Program-made: the position numbers and the translations under genes
Notes under the pieces: model-generated
What the model was told of the DNA's origin: nothing
Seen by the model: the letters and a program-made list of their open reading frames with translations, nothing else
The model's database searches: none
Shown here: positions 33,248-42,232 of the stretch, piece by piece
Layout of the letters: every line of letters begins with the position of its first letter
Numbering within the stretch: position 1 is the stretch's first letter
NCBI RefSeq assembly: GCF_900143055.1
Contig: NZ_FRCW01000001.1
Coordinates: 186,001-250,000 of the forward strand
DNA from: Fibrobacter sp. UWR3
GTDB lineage: Bacteria > Fibrobacterota > Fibrobacteria > Fibrobacterales > Fibrobacteraceae
Direction: 5' to 3'
DNA: 64,000 nucleotides

Positions 33248-35077
33248 ATGTTTGGAATGGGTAAAATCATCAGGAAAACGGCGCTGGTCCTGGGTGCCGT
33301 GGCGGTTGCGGCGCTTGCGCGCCCGTATATCGTGGGTGTCGATGTCTCGTGGGTGCTCGAAGACGAGTCCTTGGGGGCAAAGTACTACGATAACGGCAAG
33401 CAGCAGGACCTCTTTGATATCCTGCAGAATCATGGAATCAACTTTATCCGCGTGCGCACCTTCGTGAATTCGTGCATCGGCTACGCTAAGGAGAGTTACT
33501 CCGGTGCAAATTCCAACGTGTGCTGGTGCGACCTGGAACATACCATTGCGCTCGCCAAGCGCATCAAGGCGCACAACATGGGATTCTTCCTGGATTTCCA
33601 CATGAGCGACACGTGGGCATCCATCGGCCACCAGAATGTTCCGGCCTCGTGGGCGGGCAAGAGCAATGCCGAGATGGGCAAGCTCGCCTATAACCACGTG
33701 AAGACGACCATGGATGCGCTCATGAAGGCGGGGCTGCGCCCCGACATGGTGCAGGTGGGTAACGAAATCAACTCGAAGGTGGCGGGCGTTTCGCTGAGCA
33801 AGACGGCGGACTTCGCGAATATCATCAATTCGGGCGTGCGTGCGGTGCGCGAGACGGATCCTTCCATCAAGATTGTGATGCAGCATGGACAGCCGCGCCC
33901 CGAGAAGGGCTTCGCGGATTGGTACAGCAAGATTCACGCGAATATCGACTACGATGCCATTTGCGGTTCCACCTACGGCACCACGAACAACGGGCAGGAT
34001 TGGCGCGATATGTTCGGGCTCGTGGTCAAGAACAAGAAGGCGGTGCTGAGCTGCGAATATACGGGCGAACGCACGGCCCTCGTGAACTCGGTGTTCTATG
34101 AATTTGGCGACCTGGGCTGGGGAACCTTCGTGTGGGAGCCGACCCGTTACAGCAAAAAACCGATGTTTGATCGCGATGGCCAGAAATACACGGCGAATGC
34201 GCGCCTTAGGGAACTGCGCGATATCGCGAAAAAATATAACGCGACGCTCCCGGACTGGGTGCAGAACGGCAAGGCCGTAAAGAAGTACAACGTGAAGACG
34301 ACGGTCGCTTACGGCGGCTCGATTGCGCAGAGCATCGAGGGTGGTGAAATTGCCGAAGGGAGCAAGGTGACCTTTACGGCCGTTCCGCAGGAGGGCTGGG
34401 AATTCGTGGCGTGGACTGGCGACAACACGGGTAACGGCAAGGAATACACGGTGGCAAGTCTCGGCAAGGATGTGAACCTGGGCGCGACCTTCAAGTTCGT
34501 GGGCAAGGATTCGCTCAAGTACGAGGCGGAAAACGGCGTGTTCAACAAGGCGGTTCTCGAGTCGACGCACGAGGGCTTTTCGGGCAAGGGCTACGCGAAT
34601 CTCGATAACGAGGTGGGTTCTTCGGTGACGCTTTCCGTGGTTGCTGCCGACGAGGGCGATAAGGACGTGAAGATTGTCTTTGCGAACGGCTCTACGGCAA
34701 ATCGCCCGGTAAGTGTTGCGGTGAACGGCAAGGTGCAGGTGGAATCGGTGGACTTCGAATCGACGGGTGCCTGGGAATCGTGGGATTCTAGCGTGGTGAC
34801 GCTCAAGTTGCCTGCGGGTGCAAGCACCATCACTATCGCCTCGCTCACGAAGGATGGCGGCCCGAATATCGACCGTATCGAGTTCGTGAATAAGAATGCG
34901 GTAATCCCCGTCAATCCCGGCGACTCGGTGGTGGGCGACAGCGGCACGACGGTGCTCCAGCGGATCCCTGTGCGTAGCAATACGCTCCGTAACGGTGGCC
35001 GGAACTTCCTGGTGAACGGGCGTTCTGCGGGTGCATTGAAGAACCGTGCATCGAAAATCAAGATATATTCAAAGTAA
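33248..35077 (+). CDS. Secreted GH53 endo-beta-1,4-galactanase with binding module
   Basis: This 609-residue enzyme should cut beta-1,4-galactan side chains. AAAGGAG precedes the ATG. After the signal peptide, the GH53 domain (about 26-340) carries the acid/base Glu173 in QVGNEIN and the nucleophile Glu270 in LSCEYTG, plus FLDFHMSDTW. Then come a bacterial repeat (about 350-420, VTFTAVPQEGWEFVAWTGD), a CBM35-like domain (about 422-550, SLKYEAENG to NIDRIEFV), the motif DSGTTVLQR and a basic tail, FLVNGRS to KIYSK. It heads an operon with PL9 and another GH43. Confidence 0.9.
   Translation: MFGMGKIIRKTALVLGAVAVAALARPYIVGVDVSWVLEDESLGAKYYDNGKQQDLFDILQNHGINFIRVRTFVNSCIGYAKESYSGANSNVCWCDLEHTIALAKRIKAHNMGFFLDFHMSDTWASIGHQNVPASWAGKSNAEMGKLAYNHVKTTMDALMKAGLRPDMVQVGNEINSKVAGVSLSKTADFANIINSGVRAVRETDPSIKIVMQHGQPRPEKGFADWYSKIHANIDYDAICGSTYGTTNNGQDWRDMFGLVVKNKKAVLSCEYTGERTALVNSVFYEFGDLGWGTFVWEPTRYSKKPMFDRDGQKYTANARLRELRDIAKKYNATLPDWVQNGKAVKKYNVKTTVAYGGSIAQSIEGGEIAEGSKVTFTAVPQEGWEFVAWTGDNTGNGKEYTVASLGKDVNLGATFKFVGKDSLKYEAENGVFNKAVLESTHEGFSGKGYANLDNEVGSSVTLSVVAADEGDKDVKIVFANGSTANRPVSVAVNGKVQVESVDFESTGAWESWDSSVVTLKLPAGASTITIASLTKDGGPNIDRIEFVNKNAVIPVNPGDSVVGDSGTTVLQRIPVRSNTLRNGGRNFLVNGRSAGALKNRASKIKIYSK
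34480..34896 (+). repeat. Duplicated linker plus CBM35-like module, copy 1
   Basis: The C-terminal binding module of the GH53 gene is nearly repeated in the GH43 gene at 38440-38856. At the DNA level long identical stretches are visible, for example TTCAAGTTCGTGGGCAAGG at the module start. Shared protein phrases are NLGATFKFVGKDSLKYEAEN, HEGFSGKGYANLDN and ANRPVS. Confidence 0.75.
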
Positions 35078-35092
35078 CGGGATGAGGTGTTT

Positions 35093-36751
35093 ATGAAAAT
35101 GAAGCGCGTGTTGTGTGCGGCCGTGATTGCCTTGGCTGCTGCGGAAACTTTCGGGGCGACCTACTATGTGGCCCCCGCTGGCAAGAATACGAACAAGGGA
35201 ACGAAGGATAGCCCGTTTGCGACCCTCAACAAGGCGAATTCCGTGGTGAACGCGGGCGATACCGTGTGGATTCGCGGCGGAATCTACCTGCATACGGACA
35301 CGAACTATGTGAAAAACGACAACATGTTCGCGGGCATTCACCTGACCAAGAGCGGTTCAAGCGACAACAAGCGCATTCATTACCTCGCATACCCGGGCGA
35401 AAAGCCGGTCATCGACTTCAGCAAGATGCCGATTGCCAACGGTTCGAACAACGTAAGGTACACTTCTGGTATCCTTATCCAGGCGCAGTACTTGCACTTG
35501 AAGGGGCTCGAAGTCAAGAATGTTCCCATGAAGGGCGAATCAAATGTGGGCGTGTACGTGTCCCGCAGTAAGCATATCTTCTTGGAACTTATCGATAGCC
35601 ACCACAACGGCGGTTCGGGATTCTTCGTGAACGAGAAGGGCTCGGGAAGCGGCGGCGGACATTTGTTCTTGAACTGCGACAGTCACGACAACTACGACCC
35701 GAACGGGCGCCAGGGAGATGGTCAGAATGCCGACGGCTTTGGCGTGCACTACCAGCAGGGTGGCGATACTACGAAGTTCATCGGTTGTCGTGCCTGGTGG
35801 AACAGCGATGACGGCTGGGATTTTATTAGCCAGGAATTCCCGGTGGTTATCGAGAACAGCTGGGCGATGGGCCACGGCTACAGCAACTACGGCACCGGCA
35901 AGCCGAAGGATGGCAACGGCAACGGTTTCAAGGCGGGGAGCAGCAAGACGGGGGTGCGCCACACCATCCGCAACTGCGTGGCCTGGAAAAACAAGGCGTC
36001 TGGTTTCTATGCAAATCACAGCAGCGGTGGTAACGACTGGTTCAACAATACGGCCTATATGAACGGCACGGCGTTCAACATGTGGGCGAGTACCTGGGAT
36101 GCAAACGACAACCGCACCGACGGCGTCGTGCTCAAGGGCAGCAAGGCTCACGTGATGAAGAACAACATTGCCTTCCCGAACAAGACGGCCTACATCGGCG
36201 GTGAATATGCGGCGGGCGAATACAATACCTGGAACCTGAATATTACCCCGAAGGAATCGGATTTCGTGAGCGTGTCTGACCCGAGCATGACCGTGACGGG
36301 CAAGGAACTCGGGCCTCTCGGCGGTGCTTTCGGCCCGCGTCAGGCCGACGGTAGCCTTCCGGATATCGACTTCCTGAAGCTCGCAAAGAACAGCCAGATG
36401 ATTGACAAGGGCGTGAATGTGGGTCTCAAGTACGAGGGCAAGGCTCCGGATTTGGGTGCGTACGAATACGGCTATGTGTCGCCTGTTATAGTGCCGGTCG
36501 ATACCACGCCGAAGGATACTGCTGTAACGCCGATTGTCGTTCCGGTCGATACGTCTGTTGCGCCGGTCGATTCGACGGAGGATTCAACGGAAGTATCTGC
36601 GGGCGACTCGACGACCTTAGTGCGCCCGCTTCCGCAACGCAGGCAGAATATGCAGCAGCCGGGACACCTGTTCTACGTGAACGGTCGCTCGGTGAATGCG
36701 CTGCGTGCTGGTGACCGCAAGGCATCGAGAATCAGGACTTATTCAAAATAA
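35093..36751 (+). CDS. Secreted PL9 pectate lyase
   Basis: This 552-residue right-handed beta-helix enzyme should cleave polygalacturonate by beta-elimination. The Ca-binding Asp cluster is in ADGFGVH (Asp214) and WWNSDDGWDF (Asp239, Asp240, Asp243), and the catalytic Lys280 is in GNGNGFKAGS, as in PL9. The signal peptide ends ETFGA. After the helix comes a Val/Pro/Asp/Thr linker, then GDSTTLVRP and a basic tail FYVNGRSVNALRAGDRKASR. I prefer the ATG at 35093 (GAGG 5 bases upstream) over a GTG at 35087. It is 15 bases after GH53. Confidence 0.87.
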   Translation: MKMKRVLCAAVIALAAAETFGATYYVAPAGKNTNKGTKDSPFATLNKANSVVNAGDTVWIRGGIYLHTDTNYVKNDNMFAGIHLTKSGSSDNKRIHYLAYPGEKPVIDFSKMPIANGSNNVRYTSGILIQAQYLHLKGLEVKNVPMKGESNVGVYVSRSKHIFLELIDSHHNGGSGFFVNEKGSGSGGGHLFLNCDSHDNYDPNGRQGDGQNADGFGVHYQQGGDTTKFIGCRAWWNSDDGWDFISQEFPVVIENSWAMGHGYSNYGTGKPKDGNGNGFKAGSSKTGVRHTIRNCVAWKNKASGFYANHSSGGNDWFNNTAYMNGTAFNMWASTWDANDNRTDGVVLKGSKAHVMKNNIAFPNKTAYIGGEYAAGEYNTWNLNITPKESDFVSVSDPSMTVTGKELGPLGGAFGPRQADGSLPDIDFLKLAKNSQMIDKGVNVGLKYEGKAPDLGAYEYGYVSPVIVPVDTTPKDTAVTPIVVPVDTSVAPVDSTEDSTEVSAGDSTTLVRPLPQRRQNMQQPGHLFYVNGRSVNALRAGDRKASRIRTYSK

Positions 36752-36762
36752 CGGGGTGGTTT

Positions 36763-39009
36763 ATGAAAAAGATGAGTTTATTCAAGACGGTGCTTGCCGG
36801 GGGATTGCTTGTTGCATCCCTTGCCGGTACGGCTACGGCGCAGACTATCGTAAATGACCGTTTCTGGAAAGATACGGACGGCAACTTTATCTATTCGCAG
36901 GGTGGAGGCGTGCTCCAGGTGGGCGATACGTTCTACTGGTACGGAGTCAAGTACAACGGTGCCGTTACATACGCGGCGAACCCCACCAAGAAAAATGACG
37001 ATACCGGATTTGCGGGCGTCACCTGCTATTCCTCGAAGGACCTGGTCAACTGGAAATTCGAGGGAATCGTGCTTAAGCCGAGCGAAGCGGGCGGTGGATG
37101 GTTCGGGCGCATTGGCGTCGTGTACAATGCGAAGAGCAAGAAGTATGTGCTCGCGGGCCAGGGGGCAAGCCCGAGCTGGGAATACGGCGAGTATTTTGCC
37201 ACCAGCGATTCCCCTACGGGGCCGTTCAAGTTTGCGCGCGTGCAGCCCGAAAGCGAGATGACGTTTTTTGTGAACAATAATACCGGCGATCAGACGCTTT
37301 TCCAGGATGACGACGGCAAGGCGTACGTAATTGCTTCTAACGTGAAAGGCCGTACTAACTTGTACGTAGCACCGCTCCGTGAATCGGATTTCTTGGCTAT
37401 TGACGGTTCCAGGACGGTGAATATCCACAAGAGCCGTGTGGGTGGCCGCGAAGGGAATGCCATGTTCAAGCAGAATGGCGTTTACTACTTCTGCTCTTCT
37501 GATTTGCATGGCTGGAATACCTCGCAGACATATTGCATGTCGGCGACAAACATCCTGGGCCCCTACAGCGAAGAGTTCGTGCTTGAAGGAACGCAACACG
37601 ACTTTAGTCACGTGACTCAGACCGGGTTCTTTGTCATGGTGAAGGGTTCGAAGGGTTCGTTCGTGGTGAACGCGGGTGACCGCTGGAGCGATTTTGCCGG
37701 GAATGGCCTCGGTTACAACCAGTGGCTGCCTATTTCTTTCGAGACGGGCAAACCCGTGTTCCATTCCCTGAGCGAGTGGAACATCAACGTGAAGGAAGGC
37801 TCGTGGAGCGTGGGCGCGGGTAACAACTATTGCCTGAATCCGACATTCGAGGCGGATCGCGTGAGCCAGACGACCTTGACGGGCTGGAAACTGGACAAGG
37901 CCGATGCCAACAACATCAATTCCACATCCAAGAAACGCACGGGCCGCTGGGGGCTCTACCTGACGGACAGCAAGACGCTCACGCAGACATTGACGGTACC
38001 CAACGGGAAGTACACCCTGAGCGCCTACGTGCAGAGCAGTGGCGGGCAGAGTTCCGCGAAGATGTTCGCGAAGGATTTTGGTGGCAGCGAGCAGAACGTG
38101 TCTATTGCCGCGGCTGCAGGCAACTGGACAAAGAAGGCGGTGGAAAACATCACCGTGACGAACGGGAAGATAACCATCGGGTTTAGCACCGCGGGCTCCT
38201 CTAGCCAGTGGATTGCCGTCGACGATATTGAACTCATCAAGTCGGGCAAGAGCTACAAGGTGTCGCTCGATGCCGGAATTGGCGGGACGATAGCCCAGAA
38301 TATCGCCGGTGCAGAAATTCCCGAGGGTTCGAACGTCACGTTTACCGCGACCCCTCTGGACGGCTGGGAATTTGCGGGCTGGAGCGGAGATGCGAGCGGG
38401 CTCGACAAGGAATACGTTGTGGCAAGTCTCGGCAAGGACGTGAATCTTGGTGCCACGTTCAAGTTCGTGGGCAAGGATTCGCTCAAATATGAGGCGGAAA
38501 ATACCGTATTCAATCAGACGCTTTTCGAGGATAAGCACGAAGGTTTTTCGGGCAAGGGTTACGCGAACCTGGACAATGCGGTGGGTTCCTCGATTACGTT
38601 TGCGCTTTGCCTGCCCGAAGGCGATGAACGCAATGTCAAGCTGACTTTCGCGAACGGCGGGAGCGCGAACCGCCCCGTAAGCATTTCGGTAAACGGCAAG
38701 GTTCTGGTAGAAAAGCTGGACCTGGAACCGACGGGCGGATGGACCACATGGAACGATGCGGAATTGTCGCTCAAGATTCCCGCCGGCGTAAACACCCTGG
38801 AAATTGCGTCGCTCACGGAAGACGGTGCCCCGAATATCGACAAGATAGAGTTCGTGCGTGCAGACTCCGGTACGACCGTGCTGCGCAAGGTTGCCCCTGC
38901 AGAAGTATCCAAGGCCCGCACAGGCAAGCGGTTCTACGTGAACGGCCGCACGGTAAATACCCTGCGTGCTGGCAACCGCAAGGCCCGACAGCCTGTTTTT
39001 GCGAAGTAA
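36763..39009 (+). CDS. Secreted GH43-like exo-galactanase-type enzyme with three accessory modules
   Basis: This 748-residue protein begins with a signal peptide ending TATAQ. The N-terminal propeller reads SQGGGVLQVGDTFYWYG, then NNTGDQTLFQDDDGKAY and GREGNAMF. This is the pattern of the GH43 subfamily that includes exo-beta-1,3-galactanases, where the usual Asp base is absent, so galactan is the likelier target. Then come a CBM4/9-like domain (about 370-490), a bacterial repeat, a CBM35-like module shared with the GH53 protein, DSGTTVLRK and the basic tail FYVNGRTVNTLRAGNRKARQ. Third gene of the GH53 operon. Confidence 0.8.
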   Translation: MKKMSLFKTVLAGGLLVASLAGTATAQTIVNDRFWKDTDGNFIYSQGGGVLQVGDTFYWYGVKYNGAVTYAANPTKKNDDTGFAGVTCYSSKDLVNWKFEGIVLKPSEAGGGWFGRIGVVYNAKSKKYVLAGQGASPSWEYGEYFATSDSPTGPFKFARVQPESEMTFFVNNNTGDQTLFQDDDGKAYVIASNVKGRTNLYVAPLRESDFLAIDGSRTVNIHKSRVGGREGNAMFKQNGVYYFCSSDLHGWNTSQTYCMSATNILGPYSEEFVLEGTQHDFSHVTQTGFFVMVKGSKGSFVVNAGDRWSDFAGNGLGYNQWLPISFETGKPVFHSLSEWNINVKEGSWSVGAGNNYCLNPTFEADRVSQTTLTGWKLDKADANNINSTSKKRTGRWGLYLTDSKTLTQTLTVPNGKYTLSAYVQSSGGQSSAKMFAKDFGGSEQNVSIAAAAGNWTKKAVENITVTNGKITIGFSTAGSSSQWIAVDDIELIKSGKSYKVSLDAGIGGTIAQNIAGAEIPEGSNVTFTATPLDGWEFAGWSGDASGLDKEYVVASLGKDVNLGATFKFVGKDSLKYEAENTVFNQTLFEDKHEGFSGKGYANLDNAVGSSITFALCLPEGDERNVKLTFANGGSANRPVSISVNGKVLVEKLDLEPTGGWTTWNDAELSLKIPAGVNTLEIASLTEDGAPNIDKIEFVRADSGTTVLRKVAPAEVSKARTGKRFYVNGRTVNTLRAGNRKARQPVFAK
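38440..38856 (+). repeat. Duplicated linker plus CBM35-like module, copy 2
   Basis: See copy 1 at 34480. The two copies keep the same order of repeat domain end, module and start of the TT motif, while the catalytic domains before them are unrelated, which indicates module shuffling. Confidence 0.75.
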
Positions 39010-39016
39010 CAAAAGT

Positions 39017-39077
39017 ACCGCAGGTGCCCACGAAGAAACTTGTCTCCTTTGTCTCCGTTGTCTATGGACAACCGGAA
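39017..39077. repeat. Short intergenic repeat, copy 1
   Basis: ACCGCAGGTGCC (39017-39028) and GGACAACCGGAA (39066-39077) recur in the same order at 42132-42168. It lies between the GH43 and PL11 genes. Confidence 0.5.
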
Positions 39078-39170
39078 GTGTGGTGGTGAAGGTACTATTT
39101 GGAGTGCCGGAGATATATTATAGGTGCAGGTTCCCGGTGGTGCGGGGGCTTGTAATTCAAAAAGGATTGG

Positions 39171-42080
39171 ATGATGAAAAAGTTGTGGATGTTTGGGCTT
39201 TCGCTCGCACTTGGAGTGGGCATGTCGCAGGCGGCTCGCCAGATGGAATGGCTGAACCGCGGGCTTGTGGCGGTTAAGACCGGCGGGGGCGTGTTCCTCA
39301 GCTGGCGCGTCCTTGGGACCGAGGGCTCCGAGACGGGCTTTAACCTGTACCGCGATGGCGAGAAAATCGCGAACCTCAGCGGGACACAGGCGAGCAACTA
39401 TACCGACGCGAAAGGGACAACCTCGAGCAGATATTCCGTAAAGGCTGTCATAAACGGCAAGGAACTTGCATCTGACGATGCCGTACCCGTGTGGGGCGAG
39501 CAGTTCTTGACAGTGAACCTGGACAGGCCTGCAGGCGGTAGCGACTACACCTACAGTCCCAACGATATTGCCGTGGGCGATGTGGATGGAGATGGCGAGT
39601 TCGAGTTGGTTCTCAAGTGGGATCCGAGCAATTCCAAGGACAATTCCCAGAAGGGGAAGACGGGCAACGTCATCATTGACTGTTACAAGATGAGCGGCAA
39701 AAAACTTTGGCGCATCGATTTGGGCGTAAACATCCGTGCGGGGGCGCACTACACGCAGATGCTCGTGGGTGACTACGATGGCGACGGCAAGGCGGAACTT
39801 GCCGTAAAGACTGCGCCGGGAACAAAGGATGCCAGCGGAAAGTACTTGAGCAAGGGCGCAGCGGCCAATGCGGCGCATACCAGCGATTATCGCAATTCGA
39901 GTGGATACATTCTGACCGGTGACGAATACCTCACGGTTTTCAACGGCGAAACGGGACTTGAAATGGCGACCGTCGCCTATAATCCAGGGCGCGGTACGGT
40001 AAAGAACTGGGGCGACAGTTACGGGAACCGCGTCGACCGCTTCCTTGCGACAAATGCCTATCTCGATGGCAAGAAACCGAGCATGGTTTTCCAACGCGGC
40101 TATTACACGCGCATGGCGCTCACGGCCTACGACTGGGACGGAAAATCGCTGACGCAGCGCTGGTACCACAATTCGGCGACGAGCGGCAAGGAATGTTACG
40201 GGCAAGGCAATCACAACATTTCCGCAGGCGACGTGGATGGCGACGGTTTCGATGAAATCATTGAAGGAAGTTGCGCCATTGACCACGATGGGAAATTCAT
40301 GTACCGCACAGGCAAGGGTCACGGCGATGCAATCCACTTTGGCGATTTGGAGCCCGACAACGACGGCCTCGAGGTTTGGCAGGTCCACGAAGAAAAGCCC
40401 TACGGATACGATTTGCACGATGCCCGCACCGGCAAGTTGCTTTTTAGCGAAACGAGCTCCGGGGACAACGGGCGCGGCGTCGCGGGCGACGTTGATTCCA
40501 ACAGCCGCGGACATGAGCTCTGGTCTGCTGCAAACTGGAACACCTATACGGCTAAGGGAAAAATCTGGAAGGCCGACAAGCGTCCCGCCTACAACTTCCG
40601 TATCTACTGGGATGGTGACCTGCTTGACGAATTGTTGGACAATACGACCATCAGCAAGTGGGACCACGCAAAGCAACAGAGCAATACGCTTTTCCAGATG
40701 CAGGGCAACAGTTGCAACACCACCAAGGCGACACCGAATTTCAGCGGTGACATTCTGGGCGACTGGCGCGAGGAAGTCATCTTGCACGATGGAGCCTCCA
40801 AGCTTTACATTTACACGACGACCACGCCTACCGAACATCGCATGTACACGCTTGCGCACGACCCGGTTTATCGCAATGGCATGAGCTGGCAGAATACCGC
40901 CTACAACCAGCCGCCGCATCTGGGTTTTTGGCTGCATGGCAACAAGGGCAAGTTCCCGAAGCCGGACATCGTGCTGATAGGCGACAACACGCCGAAGGCG
41001 GCCGCGATTGTCAAGCAGGGCGCAGGTAGTTCGAGCCAGGTGATTGTGAAGGGTGATTCGATTGTCCCGTTCACCTTCGCAATCCAGCATGCGGACGGGG
41101 CGAATGTTGACGGGCTCCCGGCAGGCGTGACGGCCGTGTGGAATGCGACGACATCATCGCTCTATTTTAGCGGGACTCCCGTTGTCGAGGGCGAGTTTAC
41201 CTATACGATTACGACGAAAGGCGGGAATGCTGACTTTGGCGAAGCGACTCGCAACGGAAAATTCACCATCCTGAGTGTCGTGGAATCGGGACCTGCTCCT
41301 CTTATGGTTCGGAGCGATATCGAGGCGGCGGTACCGACCGATGCAAAGGGAGCCTTTGCCGACAACCACGAGAATTTCCGCGGCACGGGATTCTACGATT
41401 TCGAAAACAGTCTCGATAGCTACGGCATTTACCACCTGGTTTCGCCGAAGGAATACAAGAATGCAACGATGGTGCTGCGCTACGCCCACGGCAAAACGGA
41501 TACGCGTCGCATTATGGTGAAGATGAATGAAGACCTGGTCGGTTCGCTGACGTTCAAGCCCACTGCCGATTGGGATACCTGGGATAGCGTCTCGGTGGGT
41601 GTTTCGCTCCAGAAGGGGTTGAATGTGCTTTATCTGAAATCGCTGGAAGAGGCGGGTGCACCGAACATCGATCAGATCGGTTTTGATGTCGAAGGCGTGG
41701 TGCTTTTTGAGGATTCAACGCAACTCTCGGCGATAGACACCTTGAGCGCTGAAGTCGCGGGAGACTCTTCGGGAACGACGGGACTTACCCGTGGCGATTA
41801 CACCGCAGAAGACGACTTTGCTGGTAACATTCGCGTTGCTGCCGGAATACACCTGAATCTTGCAGATGGTACGCTGATTGCCCGCGAATCGGGGTATGCC
41901 CAGGTGGATTTCTTTGACATGACTGGCCACCAGGTGGCGCGCCTTGCAAGAAATGTTCCGGCAGGAGCGTCTGACTTGTCCCGCGAAATCAGGGCTCTCC
42001 CCGAGGGCGTTTACATGGTCCGTGTCAAGTTCAATGGTCGCACGATGCAGAATGCGGTGCAGGTAAGAGTCGAACGGTAG
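39171..42080 (+). CDS. Secreted PL11 rhamnogalacturonan lyase with binding module
   Basis: This 969-residue enzyme should cleave the RG-I backbone. The PL11 propeller (about 20-610) starts RQMEWLNRGLVAVKTGGGVF and has the calcium-rich phrases GDVDGDGEFELVLKWDPSN, VGDYDGDGKAELAVKTAPG and GDVDGDGFDEI, typical of the YesW/YesX family. An Ig/cadherin-like domain (about 620-705), a CBM35-like domain (about 715-845), SSGTTGLTR and a C-terminal sorting-like domain (FFDMTGHQVARLA to VRVER) follow. It is preceded by AAGGAT and has no TAGTA repeat upstream, so its control may differ. Confidence 0.88.
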   Translation: MMKKLWMFGLSLALGVGMSQAARQMEWLNRGLVAVKTGGGVFLSWRVLGTEGSETGFNLYRDGEKIANLSGTQASNYTDAKGTTSSRYSVKAVINGKELASDDAVPVWGEQFLTVNLDRPAGGSDYTYSPNDIAVGDVDGDGEFELVLKWDPSNSKDNSQKGKTGNVIIDCYKMSGKKLWRIDLGVNIRAGAHYTQMLVGDYDGDGKAELAVKTAPGTKDASGKYLSKGAAANAAHTSDYRNSSGYILTGDEYLTVFNGETGLEMATVAYNPGRGTVKNWGDSYGNRVDRFLATNAYLDGKKPSMVFQRGYYTRMALTAYDWDGKSLTQRWYHNSATSGKECYGQGNHNISAGDVDGDGFDEIIEGSCAIDHDGKFMYRTGKGHGDAIHFGDLEPDNDGLEVWQVHEEKPYGYDLHDARTGKLLFSETSSGDNGRGVAGDVDSNSRGHELWSAANWNTYTAKGKIWKADKRPAYNFRIYWDGDLLDELLDNTTISKWDHAKQQSNTLFQMQGNSCNTTKATPNFSGDILGDWREEVILHDGASKLYIYTTTTPTEHRMYTLAHDPVYRNGMSWQNTAYNQPPHLGFWLHGNKGKFPKPDIVLIGDNTPKAAAIVKQGAGSSSQVIVKGDSIVPFTFAIQHADGANVDGLPAGVTAVWNATTSSLYFSGTPVVEGEFTYTITTKGGNADFGEATRNGKFTILSVVESGPAPLMVRSDIEAAVPTDAKGAFADNHENFRGTGFYDFENSLDSYGIYHLVSPKEYKNATMVLRYAHGKTDTRRIMVKMNEDLVGSLTFKPTADWDTWDSVSVGVSLQKGLNVLYLKSLEEAGAPNIDQIGFDVEGVVLFEDSTQLSAIDTLSAEVAGDSSGTTGLTRGDYTAEDDFAGNIRVAAGIHLNLADGTLIARESGYAQVDFFDMTGHQVARLARNVPAGASDLSREIRALPEGVYMVRVKFNGRTMQNAVQVRVER

Positions 42081-42097
42081 TTTCCTAACTAAACGAT

Positions 42098-42129
42098 ACG
42101 TCCCGGCGGAAGCCGGGGCGTTTTTTTTT
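42098..42129 (+). terminator. Terminator after PL11
   Basis: ACGTCCCGGC (42098-42107) pairs with GCCGGGGCGT (42112-42121), one G-T, around GGAA, followed by nine T. Confidence 0.85.
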
Positions 42130-42131
42130 GC

Positions 42132-42168
42132 ACCGCAGGTGCCTGCCGTAGTCCGCGGACAACTGGAA
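42132..42168. repeat. Short intergenic repeat, copy 2
   Basis: ACCGCAGGTGCC (42132-42143) and GGACAACTGGAA (42157-42168); compare 39017-39077, where the two blocks are farther apart. Confidence 0.5.
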
Positions 42169-42232
42169 ATTTCTTTTACCCTACCCCCGGAGCAAATCCG
42201 AGGGTATTTTTGAGGGCAGAAAGGAGTTTTGT

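Noticed and set aside
38934-41090. A 718-codon minus-strand frame opposite PL11
   Set aside because: The plus strand encodes a clear PL11 lyase. Like the similar 744-codon frame opposite the GH43 at 36763, it is a codon-bias shadow.
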